Shown here in pieces: positions 19,152-27,897 of a stretch of DNA of 64,000 nucleotides. This DNA is from Nocardia pneumoniae NBRC 100136. Lineage in GTDB: Bacteria > Actinomycetota > Actinomycetes > Mycobacteriales > Mycobacteriaceae. Each line of letters opens with the position of its first letter. Position 1 is the stretch's first letter. The position numbers and the translations under genes are program-made. Location: NCBI RefSeq assembly GCF_000308755.1, contig NZ_BAGF01000075.1, positions 62,001 to 126,000 on the forward strand. The letters are read 5' to 3'. The notes beneath the pieces were generated by a model. It did not search any database. It was not told the DNA's origin and saw only the letters and a list, made by a program, of their open reading frames with translations.

Positions 19152-19886
19152 ATGCCCGCGCCCTTGGATATCCCCGTCGACCGGAACAGCCCGGTACCGA
19201 TGTACTTCCAGCTCCAGCAGGCCATCGAGCAAGCGATCACCGAGGGTCGGCTGACGCCGGGCGACCGGATCGAAAACGAGATCGCGCTGGCCAAGCGCCT
19301 CAATGTGTCGCGCCCGACGGTCCGCCAAGCGGTCCAGGCCTTGGTCGACAAGGGGCTGCTGGCGCGCAGGCGCGGGGTGGGCACCCAGGTGGTGCAGAAC
19401 CGAGTTCACCGCCCCGTCGAGCTGACCAGCCTCTACGACGACCTGCTCACCGCGGGCCAGGAGCCGACCACCGAATTGCTCGATTACCAGCTCGGTGCAC
19501 CGGACGCCGATATCGCCAAGGAGCTGGGTGTAGCGGCGGACGCGCGCTTGGTGACCTTTCGCCGCCTGCGTCGTGCGGGCAGTGAACCACTGGCGATCAT
19601 GACCAATCACGTGCCCGCGGAATACGCACCGGCACCCGACCAGCTCGAAGCGCACGGGTTCTATGAGTGCCTGCGCGCCAAGGGAATCCACATCACGATC
19701 GCGAGGCAGCGGATCGGCGCACGCAGCGCCACCCGCGCGGAGGCGCAGCTACTGGACGAGCGCACCAATGCGCCTTTGCTGACTATGCAGCGCGTCGCGT
19801 TCGACGATTCGGGGCGGCCGGTCGAGCTGGGTCGCCACGTGTATCGCGCCTCCCGGCACTTCTTCGACACCACGGTCCGGCACTGA
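19152..19886 (+). CDS. GntR/HutC-family transcriptional regulator
   Basis: 244 residues, ATG with GAGGAG upstream. The N-terminal winged helix (residues about 12-76, MYFQLQQAIEQAI...NVSRPTVRQAVQALVDKGLL) is followed by a UTRA ligand domain (about 95-238, FRRLRRAGSEPLAIMTNHVP). This is the HutC subfamily that senses sugars and other small metabolites. Divergent from the aldolase-iolB unit, it is most likely the local inositol-pathway repressor. The effector would then be an inositol breakdown product. That is inference from position. Confidence 0.88.
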   Translation: MPAPLDIPVDRNSPVPMYFQLQQAIEQAITEGRLTPGDRIENEIALAKRLNVSRPTVRQAVQALVDKGLLARRRGVGTQVVQNRVHRPVELTSLYDDLLTAGQEPTTELLDYQLGAPDADIAKELGVAADARLVTFRRLRRAGSEPLAIMTNHVPAEYAPAPDQLEAHGFYECLRAKGIHITIARQRIGARSATRAEAQLLDERTNAPLLTMQRVAFDDSGRPVELGRHVYRASRHFFDTTVRH

Positions 19887-19928
19887 GACGTTCGGCGAAT
19901 TCGTCCGGACAAAGCTCCGCGCCCGTGG

Positions 19929-20744
19929 TCACCCGGTAGGCAAATCGGCGATCGGATCGCTCAGGGTTCTCTCGTTGCCGCGAACCGGCAGCAGGTCGGG
20001 CCGCTTGGCGGTGCGGCCGTCGCCGGAGGACCGTCCCGTGAGGCGGCGTCCTATCCAAGGTCCGAGAAAAGTCGCGGCCCAGCGCAGTTCGTCGGCCAAC
20101 GAGCCGCTCGCGGCGAGCGGTGGCTCCAGGGGCCGACTCCAGCTGTCATCGCTGCCGGGCAGTCGCAGAGCGTGCGCGAGCGCGTCGGCGATGCGCTGAT
20201 GGCCCAGCGGGCTGGCGTGCAGCCGATCCGGACTCCACAGCCGTGGATCGGTGACGACCGCATGGCGGGCGGTGTCGGCGACGATGACGCGGTGGCGTGC
20301 GGCGGATGCTCGAATCCGCTGGTTGAGTGCCCTGACGCGGCCGCTGATCGGACGGGCGAGCGGGGTGATCCGCGCGAGCTCCGGAAATGTCACGGTGGCC
20401 ACGACCGCACCGTGGGCGGTGAGCTCGGCGAACATCGCGTCCAGATGACCGGCGACCTCGTCGGCGTCGAACCCGGGGCGTAACAGGTCGTTGACACCGG
20501 CGGCGACGGTGGCCAGATCCGGGCGCAGCCGCAGTGCGGCGTCGAGTTGCTCGGAACGGACCTGTCCGGCGAGCTTGCCGCGAACGGCGAGGTTGGCATA
20601 CCGCAGCTCGGGGTTCGACGCGGCGAGGCGTTCCGCCAGGCGGTCGGCCAAGCCACGCAACCCGGTTCGGTCGTCGCCGTCACCGACGCCTTCGGTTTGG
20701 CTGTCACCGAGAGCGACGTATCGCGAGTACGTGCCGCTGGTCAT
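19929..20744 (-). CDS. Cytosolic SGNH/GDSL hydrolase
   Basis: 271 residues without a signal peptide. It carries GDSQTEG (Ser15), a central GVND, and DRLHASPLGH near residues 190-200, the full SGNH set. It is close to actinobacterial SGNH hydrolases that act on small esters. The C-terminal 60 residues are Arg/Ser-rich and unassigned. An AT-rich imperfect repeat (AAATAAGACA at 20790 and TTGTCTATTT at 20811) lies about 45 bp upstream and may be its promoter or operator. Confidence 0.85.
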   Translation of the reverse strand: MTSGTYSRYVALGDSQTEGVGDGDDRTGLRGLADRLAERLAASNPELRYANLAVRGKLAGQVRSEQLDAALRLRPDLATVAAGVNDLLRPGFDADEVAGHLDAMFAELTAHGAVVATVTFPELARITPLARPISGRVRALNQRIRASAARHRVIVADTARHAVVTDPRLWSPDRLHASPLGHQRIADALAHALRLPGSDDSWSRPLEPPLAASGSLADELRWAATFLGPWIGRRLTGRSSGDGRTAKRPDLLPVRGNERTLSDPIADLPTG

Positions 20745-20858
20745 GCGGCCGGGGCCGTTGGGTGCTGGTGATCGGCTGGCATGCGACTAAAATAAGACAC
20801 AGAGAACTATTTGTCTATTTTGGGTCGGCCTACGGACGACGCGCCTGAGGTTGGTTCG

Positions 20859-21074
20859 CTACGGACTGGGCTGGGGCACGTTGCAATCCGTGATCTTGGG
20901 ATTCAGGCCCAGGTAGTTCAGTGGACCGGCGACTACCGTCAGCGCGATCGTGCCGAAGCCCGCGCAGTTGATCGGGCCGCTGTCGAAGTAGTCGCGCTGG
21001 CCCGCCGCGATTATCCCGATGATCAGCCAGGCCAGGATCAGCAGACTGCCGAGGCTCATGTTCTTCACGTGCAT
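20859..21074 (-). CDS. Small membrane protein
   Basis: 71 residues from ATG 21074, with AGAAGGACC upstream as ribosome site. Two hydrophobic segments, about 8-25 (GSLLILAWLIIGIIAAG) and 40-56 (FGTIALTVVAGPLNYLG), predict a two-pass membrane protein. A Cys sits before the second helix and another near the C-terminus. Short proteins with YFDSGPxNCAGFGTIA are conserved in actinobacteria but have no known function. Confidence 0.65.
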   Translation of the reverse strand: MHVKNMSLGSLLILAWLIIGIIAAGQRDYFDSGPINCAGFGTIALTVVAGPLNYLGLNPKITDCNVPQPSP

Positions 21075-21358
21075 CGTTCCGGTCCTTCTTGCGTGGATGA
21101 GCCGAGTATCCGTCCCAACCGGCGACACGCCCGCGACTTCGCACACCGATTGCGTGCCGCTGCGCCTGCGCTGCGATCCGATGTAGCGCCGGTGGTTCCC
21201 GTATTGCAGGTTCGACGTCCGGAGCAACCGACCAACAGGTACGTTCAGGTGCGAGACCGCTGCACAGCGGGTGCGGCGACGAAATCGGGAATGGTGGCGG
21301 GCAGGTCGCGCGGGTATCGAAGGGAAGTTTTCCGAAGAACAAGGAGGTGCGTGCAGCA

Positions 21359-22330
21359 GTGAACGACACAGATCCCGCGCCCCGGCTGGCGTGGCCCGCA
21401 TTGCGAGTCGACGATTGGACTCCGACACGCGAAACCTTGCATATGTGGACGCAGATTGTCGGAAAGATCCGACTCTCCCACGCTCCCCTGGTCAATCACT
21501 GGTGGCAAGTCACGTTCTACGTCAGCCCCCGGGGACTGACCACCTCCGCTATCCCGCATGCGGCGGGTTCATTCGACATCGAGTTCGATTTCATCGACCA
21601 TCAACTCCACATCCGTTCCAGCGATGGCCGGAACCGGCACGTTGCGCTGGCACCCAAACCGGTCGCTGCCTTCTATGCCGAAACCACTAACGCACTTGAA
21701 GAACTCGGAATTGCGGTGCGGATCCAAGCCAAACCCAACGAGGTCGATCCGGCGATCCCCTTCGCCGACGACTACGAGCATCGATCCTATGATGCCGCGG
21801 CCGCCACGATGTTCTGGCAGCAATTGATTGCCGCCGACCGCGTCATGCACGAGTTCCGATCGCGTTTCATCGGCAAGGTGAGCCCGGTGCATTTCTTCTG
21901 GGGAGCGATGGATCTGGCGTGTACCAGGTTCTCCGGGCGGACCGCACCGCGGCATCCTGGCGGTGCTCCCAACTGCGGTGACTGGGTGATGGTGGAGGGT
22001 TACTCCCATGAATTGAGCAGCTGCGGCTTCTGGCCGGGGGGTGGTGCGGAGGGCGCCTTCTACGCCTACGCCTATCCGGAACCCGACGGATTCGCCGATT
22101 ACCGCGTCGGACCGCGGGACGCCTTCTACAGCAAAGACTACCGACAGTTTCTGCTGCCGTACGAGGCGGTGCGCACCGCCGCGGAGCCGGAGCAGGCGCT
22201 ACTCGAATTCCTCGACACAACATATGCGGCCGCCGCCGAACTCGGCGACTGGGATCGCGCGGCCCTCGAGGCAGACCCGGGACGTTGGAATCACGTGCGC
22301 CGAATCAACGCATCCCAGCAGCGTCCGTGA
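21359..22330 (+). CDS. DUF5996-family protein
   Basis: 323 residues from GTG 21359, placed 11 bases after a strong AAGGAGG; an earlier GTG at 21347 would overlap that site. The sequence has the features of DUF5996: WPALRVDDW, TRETLHMWTQIVGKIRL, NHWWQVTFYVSPRGLTT, KVSPVHFFWGAMDLACTRF and SHELSSCGFWPGGG. The family is widespread in bacteria, cytosolic and without known activity. It stands alone here, divergent from the small membrane protein across a 285-bp gap in which I see no other gene. Confidence 0.85.
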   Translation: MNDTDPAPRLAWPALRVDDWTPTRETLHMWTQIVGKIRLSHAPLVNHWWQVTFYVSPRGLTTSAIPHAAGSFDIEFDFIDHQLHIRSSDGRNRHVALAPKPVAAFYAETTNALEELGIAVRIQAKPNEVDPAIPFADDYEHRSYDAAAATMFWQQLIAADRVMHEFRSRFIGKVSPVHFFWGAMDLACTRFSGRTAPRHPGGAPNCGDWVMVEGYSHELSSCGFWPGGGAEGAFYAYAYPEPDGFADYRVGPRDAFYSKDYRQFLLPYEAVRTAAEPEQALLEFLDTTYAAAAELGDWDRAALEADPGRWNHVRRINASQQRP

Positions 22331-22469
22331 CCGACCGCCCAGACGTATCAGCCACCGAGTGTTACCACGGATGGCGTGTCCGGGAACTCGGACTCGACTC
22401 GCCCACCCGCCGGGCGAGCCGCTCCCTCGCCCGCACATGTGTACCCGCGCCGGAGATTCGAACGTCCGG

Positions 22470-22862
22470 TCATTCGGTGCCTCCACAGTCGGCACGGTCG
22501 ATCTCGGCCATGTGTTCCTCGGCCCACGCGCGCAGCGCCGCGAGCGGAACGTCCAGGGACAGACCGAGATCGGTGAGCCGATAGTGCACGCGCGGCGGCA
22601 CGGTGGGCTCGACGCGGCGTGCGACCAGTCCGTCGCGAGTCAAGTTCCGCAGCGTCACGGAGAGCATTTTCTGCGACACACCGGGCATGCGCCGCTGGAG
22701 TTCGGCGAAGCGCACCTCGCCCGGCGCGGCCTCGGCGAGCAGTTTCACCACCATCGAGACCCATTTCGTGCCGACGCGGTCGAGCAGCCGCCGGGTCGGA
22801 CAGGCCGGATCGAACAGATCGCCGCGTGCCTCGGCGGGCTTACGCATGGGACCGGTAGTCAC
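22470..22862 (-). CDS. HxlR-family regulator
   Basis: 130 residues from GTG 22862; an ATG five codons later (22847) is an alternative start. It has the winged-helix pattern of HxlR/MarR-like proteins: DPACPTRRLLDRVGTKWV, FAELQRRMPGVSQKMLSVTL and RVHYRLTDLG. CPTRxxLDxVGxKW is typical of the thiol- or electrophile-responsive HxlR group. Divergent from an alpha/beta hydrolase gene, which is its probable target. The start codon lies within one of two GTCACCTGG repeats. Confidence 0.87.
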   Translation of the reverse strand: MTTGPMRKPAEARGDLFDPACPTRRLLDRVGTKWVSMVVKLLAEAAPGEVRFAELQRRMPGVSQKMLSVTLRNLTRDGLVARRVEPTVPPRVHYRLTDLGLSLDVPLAALRAWAEEHMAEIDRADCGGTE

Positions 22863-22922
22863 CTGGAACTCACCACCTGATTCGAACGTGCGGTCTTGGC
22901 AACGCCCAGCAGCCTACCTACG

Positions 22923-22945
22923 GTCACCTGGTAACGAAAAGTGAC
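22923..22945. promoter_or_regulatory. Inverted repeat and direct repeats in HxlR/hydrolase promoter
   Basis: GTCAC (22923) and GTGAC (22941) form an inverted pair 12 bp before the hydrolase start. The nonamer GTCACCTGG occurs at 22858-22866, over the HxlR start, and again at 22923-22931. Paired sites at both promoters fit autoregulation and control of the hydrolase by the HxlR protein. Confidence 0.45.
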
Positions 22946-22956
22946 TAGGAGTAGGT

Positions 22957-23862
22957 ATGACATCCACGTCTTCCGATATCTCGCTGCGCCGCGTCGCGAC
23001 CAACGGCATCCACGTCAATGTCGCGATCGCCGGACATGGGCCCGCGGTGCTGTTGCTGCACGGGTTTCCGCACACCTGGCAGCTGTGGCGCGAGGTGATC
23101 GGGCCGCTCGCCCAACGCCATCGGGTGATCGCACCGGACCTCCGTGGCCTAGGGGCCAGTACGCGAGCGACCGACGGCTATGACGCGGCGAATCTGGCCG
23201 TCGACGCCGAAGGGCTGCTGGACGCGCTCGGCGAGCCGACCGCGGTGGTGGTCGGGATCGACGCGGGCACGCCGCCCGCCTTCCTGCTGGCCATGCGGCG
23301 GCCCGACCGGGTGCGGCGCCTGATACTGATGGAATCGCTATTGGGGACACTGCCCGGCGCCGAGGACTTCCTGGCGAGCGGGCCGCCATGGTGGTTCGGA
23401 TTCCATGCGGTTCCCGGCCTCGCCGAGACGGTCCTCGCCGGAAACGAATCAGCCTATATCGACTGGTTTCTGACCGTCGGCACGCTCGGTCACGGTGTGC
23501 CAGGGCCGATTCGGGACGCCTTCGTCGACGCCTACGCCGACCCTGTGGCGCTGCGGTGCGCGTTCTCCTACTACCGCGCCATGCCGACCAGCGCCCAGCA
23601 GATCCGCGACGCCGTGGCGACCGCTCGGCTCACTGTGCCGACAATGGCCGTCGGCGCGCATCCGGTGGGTGACGCGCTGGCTCGGCAGTTGTCCCCCGTC
23701 ACCGATGAACTGATCCATCATGTGATCCCCGGCTGCGGGCACATCATTCCACTCGACGCACCGACAACGCTGCTTCCGCTGCTCACCGATTTCCTTGCCG
23801 TCGACAGTGCTCGAGAGCATTCTTCGGCTCGCACGGCACGCTGCGGTCTGTCCGCCGATTGA
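22957..23862 (+). CDS. Alpha/beta hydrolase, epoxide hydrolase-like
   Basis: 301 residues. HGFPHTW at 35-41 forms the oxyanion region and the nucleophile elbow reads VVGIDAG with Asp102, so the enzyme belongs with the Asp-nucleophile branch (epoxide hydrolases and haloalkane dehalogenases) and not the Ser esterases. The base lies in GCGHIIPLDAP near residue 262. The usual epoxide-hydrolase elbow is GHDWG; here it is GIDAG, so the substrate may differ. Controlled, by position, by the divergent HxlR regulator. Confidence 0.85.
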   Translation: MTSTSSDISLRRVATNGIHVNVAIAGHGPAVLLLHGFPHTWQLWREVIGPLAQRHRVIAPDLRGLGASTRATDGYDAANLAVDAEGLLDALGEPTAVVVGIDAGTPPAFLLAMRRPDRVRRLILMESLLGTLPGAEDFLASGPPWWFGFHAVPGLAETVLAGNESAYIDWFLTVGTLGHGVPGPIRDAFVDAYADPVALRCAFSYYRAMPTSAQQIRDAVATARLTVPTMAVGAHPVGDALARQLSPVTDELIHHVIPGCGHIIPLDAPTTLLPLLTDFLAVDSAREHSSARTARCGLSAD

Positions 23863-23868
23863 GTCGGT

Positions 23869-25026
23869 TCACACCGGGTCGGCTGCGTAATCTGCGGTTG
23901 AAGGGTTCGTGCTCTCTTCTGCTCTTCCTCGCGGCACCGTGAATATGGAGATTGCACAGAGAATTGCGACAATGAAGCACCCCAGCGTGTACCAGAGGTT
24001 CCCGATGGGATCTCCCTCGCTCGTGCGACCGTCGACGGCGCCGAGGAAGTCGGGTAACGCGGTGACCCACAGCAACGCCATGACGCACAGGTACACCACG
24101 CTGTACCACCGGGCAAAGCCGCTCGTGTAGCGGGGGACATCCGAGGTTTCCCGGCGCAGCCGCAACCATTGACGGGTCAGAATCGGAATCGCGACGAGCG
24201 TGACGATGACCAGTTCCGCCGCGTAGACGACTCCCCGGACGGTCGTGCTTCCCATGCCGAGGACAGTCGCCGGTAGCGGGAGGACGAACGTGCCCAGCGA
24301 GGCGAGGATACCGATCGCGACTGTCCGCCATACCAATTGGCGGCCGGAGAAGTGCTGTCCCTGGTCGACGTAGCGACCGACGAACAACTGGACGCAGAAT
24401 GCCAGCGACATCGGCCACAAAGCGGCGAACACCACCACGCTCGGCAGCGGGACCGAATCGAACATGGGTTGGTTGATCGGATTCGTTGTCGACCATTCCC
24501 ACCATCTCAACTGGGGGCCGATGTGGTCGAAGATCTCGTAGAACGCGTGGTGAACGAAGCCCGCGCAGACCGAACCCACGAGCACGCCGTGCCGCCGGAA
24601 GACGCCGAGCATCCGGACGATCTCGAAGGCCAGTGTGGCCATCAGCGGGTAGATCGCGATGATGTACAGCGGGAGCCTGCCCCAGAGGAAATCCACGGTG
24701 AACACATTGTGCGCGAACATCGTGTCCACGTGGTCTTCGATGCCGAAAGCCGCGGGAAAGTACAGCGGTGGTTCGATGATGAACAGGTATGCGGTGGCGC
24801 CGAACCAGAGCACCAGGTTGGTGGGATCGCCGTTGCGGCGCAGGCGCACGATGGCGAACACGAGCGCGAGCACCGAGCCCAGAACGATGGTGAACTCGAG
24901 GACCGGCAGGGTCCAGTTCTCCAACGCCAGCGGGTTGCGCACCTCGACGACTCCCCCGGCCTCCTGGCAGGAGAAGCCGAGTGCCGTCGCGAGCTGCTCG
25001 AAGGTGGGTGAGCAATGATCGGCCAT
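23869..25026 (-). CDS. Multi-pass membrane protein of unknown function
   Basis: 385 residues from ATG 25026, preceded by AGGAGG. About nine hydrophobic segments run through the protein (for example 40-59, 72-86, 113-131, 200-221, 240-262, 270-290, 315-335, 345-365). There are clusters of aromatic and acidic residues between the second and fifth helices (FGIEDHVDTMFAHNVFTVDF, GFVHHAFYEIFDHIGPQLRW). I do not recognise a named family with certainty. It lies 8 bp downstream of a predicted metal-dependent hydrolase and is surely in its operon, so the two may act together on a membrane-associated substrate. Confidence 0.75.
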   Translation of the reverse strand: MADHCSPTFEQLATALGFSCQEAGGVVEVRNPLALENWTLPVLEFTIVLGSVLALVFAIVRLRRNGDPTNLVLWFGATAYLFIIEPPLYFPAAFGIEDHVDTMFAHNVFTVDFLWGRLPLYIIAIYPLMATLAFEIVRMLGVFRRHGVLVGSVCAGFVHHAFYEIFDHIGPQLRWWEWSTTNPINQPMFDSVPLPSVVVFAALWPMSLAFCVQLFVGRYVDQGQHFSGRQLVWRTVAIGILASLGTFVLPLPATVLGMGSTTVRGVVYAAELVIVTLVAIPILTRQWLRLRRETSDVPRYTSGFARWYSVVYLCVMALLWVTALPDFLGAVDGRTSEGDPIGNLWYTLGCFIVAILCAISIFTVPRGRAEESTNPSTADYAADPV

Positions 25027-25034
25027 CGGTCCTC

Positions 25035-26027
25035 CTAGGATGCGGCCGCGTCGGCGGTGTACCAGTGCGTGACGTCGTAGCCGGACTCGTAGCGCTCGAA
25101 CCACACGTCGGCGAGGGCGGGCAGCTTCTCGTGGGCAGGGTTGTGCTTCGGCAACTGGCTGCGGATGATCCCGGCCAACGCGGTGAGTTGCTCGCCGAGC
25201 GGTAGATGGTCGAACGCGCGCTCCATCGGACCGTGGTCCTCCGCGCTGAGCAGCGGCAACCGCTTGCGCAGGCTCTGCTTACGCCGGTAGGACGCGAACA
25301 TCGACAGCGCATCGATCTTCCGATCCTCCAGCGGGACATGCTTGTTGAACCCCTCGCAGGCCAGTCTGATGACCTTCAAGACGTGCCGGAAGATGGATGG
25401 GGCCACCCGCATCCGGTACAAATCGCTGCCGACAACGGAATCGAAGATGATGAGCGCGGAACTCCGATGCTCGACTTCCTCGACGAAGTGCCAGATGAAC
25501 AGCGACGCCACCCGGTCGTCTCCGGGACGGAACAGAGTCGAATCGTGGTCCAGCATCAGCTTGAACACCGGCGTGAAAGTCGCCTCCAGGTCGGCGGTGT
25601 AGGCGAGCCGGTAGTTCAGCGGGGTCTCCTTGGTGAGCCGGTCGAACTCTCCGATGACGTCGTCGAGCGTCTCCTGCAGCCCCGGGTACCGCTTGATCAG
25701 GCCCTTGACATGCTGGCGGTGCGCGGCCGAGTGCTGTCCTTCCTGACGCATGAACGCATCCGCCTCCTCGGCGACCGCGGCGTCGGTGATCAGCGGCTTC
25801 GTTTGCAGAATCATCTTCACGATCATCTTTTCGAAGCCGATCGCCAGGAACGAGACCGCGTTGGCCATGCTCGAGAAGGCGGGATTCTCCGGGTTCCAGA
25901 GGAACGGCACGTCGTAGTCGGCGAACGCGAAACTCATCTTTCGGACATGAAGATCGGTCACTTTTCGATACCTCGTCGTACGGAAGTGGGCTGGTCGGCG
26001 GCCTTGTTCGGGATGCGCCGAAGCCAT
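25035..26027 (-). CDS. Metal-dependent hydrolase, PF10118-type
   Basis: 330 residues from ATG 26027; an in-frame ATG at 26048 falls inside the operator and is less likely. The sequence shows RRMEF-type helical architecture with conserved metal-ligand candidates: EADAFMRQEGQHSAAH, WHFVEEVEHRSSAL, and PENPAFSSMANAVS near the start. These fit the predicted metal-dependent hydrolases related to ferritin-like diiron proteins. The activity is not established. It is in one unit with the membrane protein downstream and divergent from a TetR regulator, with a perfect 30-bp palindrome over the promoter. Confidence 0.82.
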   Translation of the reverse strand: MASAHPEQGRRPAHFRTTRYRKVTDLHVRKMSFAFADYDVPFLWNPENPAFSSMANAVSFLAIGFEKMIVKMILQTKPLITDAAVAEEADAFMRQEGQHSAAHRQHVKGLIKRYPGLQETLDDVIGEFDRLTKETPLNYRLAYTADLEATFTPVFKLMLDHDSTLFRPGDDRVASLFIWHFVEEVEHRSSALIIFDSVVGSDLYRMRVAPSIFRHVLKVIRLACEGFNKHVPLEDRKIDALSMFASYRRKQSLRKRLPLLSAEDHGPMERAFDHLPLGEQLTALAGIIRSQLPKHNPAHEKLPALADVWFERYESGYDVTHWYTADAAAS

Positions 26028-26037
26028 GGTGGAGCTG

Positions 26038-26067
26038 ATCATACACATAGACGCGTTTGTGTATGAT
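26038..26067. promoter_or_regulatory. Perfect palindrome, TetR operator
   Basis: ATCATACACA (26038-26047) and TGTGTATGAT (26058-26067) are exact reverse complements around a 10-bp spacer. The left arm starts 11 bp before the metal-hydrolase start codon, and a TetR gene begins about 110-150 bp to the right. Length, symmetry and AT content are typical of a TetR-dimer operator. Confidence 0.8.
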
Positions 26068-26177
26068 AAGATTCGTCGTTACCGTCACCGATCGCACGAC
26101 CGGCCGCACGACCGCCCTGTGGTACCGTCAGGCCCCTGATCCGGAAAGTCGGCGGGCTTTCCCACGCGGAGGGCCGC

Positions 26178-26846
26178 GTGCGACCGAGATGGTTGGAGCC
26201 GAGGAAGCGGGCAGTGGCAGGAAGGCGCGGGTGGGGCGGGAGGCCGCCGGAGAACGACGAGGAAGCGTCCCGTCGGATCGTTGCCGCCGCGGTCGAGCTG
26301 ATCGGACGAACGGGTTCGGAGATCAGCATCGCCGACGTCGCGGAGTCCCTCGGCGTCATCCGTCAGACGGTGTACCGCTACTTTCCCAGTGCCGACGCTC
26401 TGATGAAGGCCGCGGCGATCGCGTCGGTCGACGGATTTCTCGACCGGCTGACACAGCAGGTCCGCGGCATCGAAGACCCGGTCGACGCGATGACCGAGGC
26501 AGTGGTCTACACGCTCACCGAGGTGCGCCGAACGCCGCACCTGGGGATTCTGCTGACCGGCACGTACTCGAGCGCCCATCACGACGGTATGACCTCCCAA
26601 GAGGCGCGAGCCTTCGGAATGACGATGATCAGGCGCTTCGACGTCGATTGGGAGAACTACGGCTACGACGACGCCTCTCTGCACGAGCTCGTCGAATATG
26701 TGCTGCGAACGATGCAGTCGTTCTTCATCTCCCCTGGCAATCCCCCGCGAAGCGACGATGAGCTACGGCGATACCTGCGCCGCTGGATGGGAACCGCAAT
26801 CACCGCGCAAATGCAGCCATCCGCGAGCGTTCCGAGGCCGCGGTGA
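26178..26846 (+). CDS. TetR/AcrR-family regulator
   Basis: 222 residues from GTG 26178. A second GTG at 26214 has a better ribosome site (GAGGAAG) and would give 210 residues. The HTH lies at about residues 30-75: SRRIVAAAVELIGRTG, ISIADVAESLGVIRQTVYRY, FPSADALMKAAA. The C-terminal ligand domain is unassigned. It is divergent from the metal-hydrolase/membrane-protein pair, and the perfect palindrome between them is the obvious operator for both. Confidence 0.88.
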   Translation: MRPRWLEPRKRAVAGRRGWGGRPPENDEEASRRIVAAAVELIGRTGSEISIADVAESLGVIRQTVYRYFPSADALMKAAAIASVDGFLDRLTQQVRGIEDPVDAMTEAVVYTLTEVRRTPHLGILLTGTYSSAHHDGMTSQEARAFGMTMIRRFDVDWENYGYDDASLHELVEYVLRTMQSFFISPGNPPRSDDELRRYLRRWMGTAITAQMQPSASVPRPR

Positions 26847-26943
26847 GCGCGTCGAGGTGATAGGGGCGGGTGCGGCCACCGTCTCACCGTCGCCGCGTCG
26901 TCCGGTTGCGAGAGCTCTCGCGGAGCGTCGTGCGACGGGCGAG

Positions 26944-27516
26944 TCAGCCGCCCGAGGTGGTTCGCCAGCCGTTTCGTTCGATGAGGTCCAAGACGAGAGC
27001 GGCGATATTCCAGGCATCGTCCTCGCCGCGATGGTGACGGCCCTCCAAGGGCAGCCCGGCAATCCGAAGGGCGCTCGCCATGCCCTGGCGGCGGTCCAGC
27101 CCGTACGCCTCGGAGAATACCTGCTTGGCATTCGTATGGCGGTGCCCGAAGGGATATTCGGCGCCGGTGGCGGCGCACTGCCGTTGGAACTGTTTGCGGT
27201 CGTAATCACCCCAGCTGGCCCACGGCCGAGGTCCGGCCTGGTGCTCGCTCGCCAGTAGGCGGCACGCGTCGGCGAACGCCATACCGGTATCGACTTCGGC
27301 CTGGGTGAGTCCGGTGAGCTCGGTGCAGAATTCGCTGACCGTGGAGCGGGCAGGCCGAACAACGATGCGGTGCTTGGCAATCCGAGCGCACGCGTCGAGA
27401 TCGACAACGGTCAGTCCGATCTCGATGATCTCGCTGACCGCTCCCACCGGTGCCTCGCCCTCCCAGCACGTCGCCTCCACGTCGACCACATTCAGCAGTC
27501 TGGAGTTGCCGTTCAT
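26944..27516 (-). CDS. KapD/ERI-1-like 3'-5' exonuclease
   Basis: 190 residues with a DEDDh exonuclease fold. Motif I is VVDVEATC (Asp12, Glu14), motif II lies in PWASWGDYDRKQF, and motif III in HHRGEDDAWNIAAL with the catalytic His and last Asp. Size and motif spacing match the 3' hExo/ERI-1-like bacterial proteins that trim structured RNA or DNA ends. It stands alone. The target nucleic acid cannot be told from sequence. Confidence 0.85.
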   Translation of the reverse strand: MNGNSRLLNVVDVEATCWEGEAPVGAVSEIIEIGLTVVDLDACARIAKHRIVVRPARSTVSEFCTELTGLTQAEVDTGMAFADACRLLASEHQAGPRPWASWGDYDRKQFQRQCAATGAEYPFGHRHTNAKQVFSEAYGLDRRQGMASALRIAGLPLEGRHHRGEDDAWNIAALVLDLIERNGWRTTSGG

Positions 27517-27658
27517 ACGCCGAGCCTAGGGATCGAGGTCTCCGGCCCTCAATCGGGTTTTCGGTCCCCGCACCATCTGCGCAACCGACAGTTGTCAATG
27601 GCTCGGCTGCCGCGACGAGACCTACCTCGTACCGTCGGCTCCACGGAACGACGAATCC

Positions 27659-27895
27659 TTAGGGCGCACGACATCCGAGGATGCCGGTAGGGTCGAATGC
27701 CTGGCTCGGTGCGAGCATGCCGGACTCAATGCCGTCGGCGGCGAGCCGGACCGCCGCGTCGGCCGCGGCAATTGCCGGGAACTGGTAAGTGTCGGTCCTC
27801 TCGACGACTCACACGATCGCAACTCCAGCGGAGGTTCGATACAAGCCGGGCTGATCGGCTGCAACGAAGATAGCTTCGAACTCGGCGGCGCGCAT
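27659..27895 (-). pseudogene. Broken reading frame downstream of XRE regulator
   Basis: An ATG at 27895, overlapping the end of the XRE gene, opens a 28-codon frame (MRAAEFEAIFVAADQPGLYR...) that stops at TGA 27809. The same frame continues beyond that stop with TDTYQFPAIAAADAAVRLAA and ends APSQAFDPTGILGCRAP before TAA 27659. Both parts look protein-like, so I read one former gene of about 78 codons with an in-frame stop, or a trimmed 3' end of a larger one. The second part recalls the C-terminus of saccharopine-dehydrogenase-like proteins, but I cannot prove it. Confidence 0.4.
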
Positions 27896-27897
27896 GG

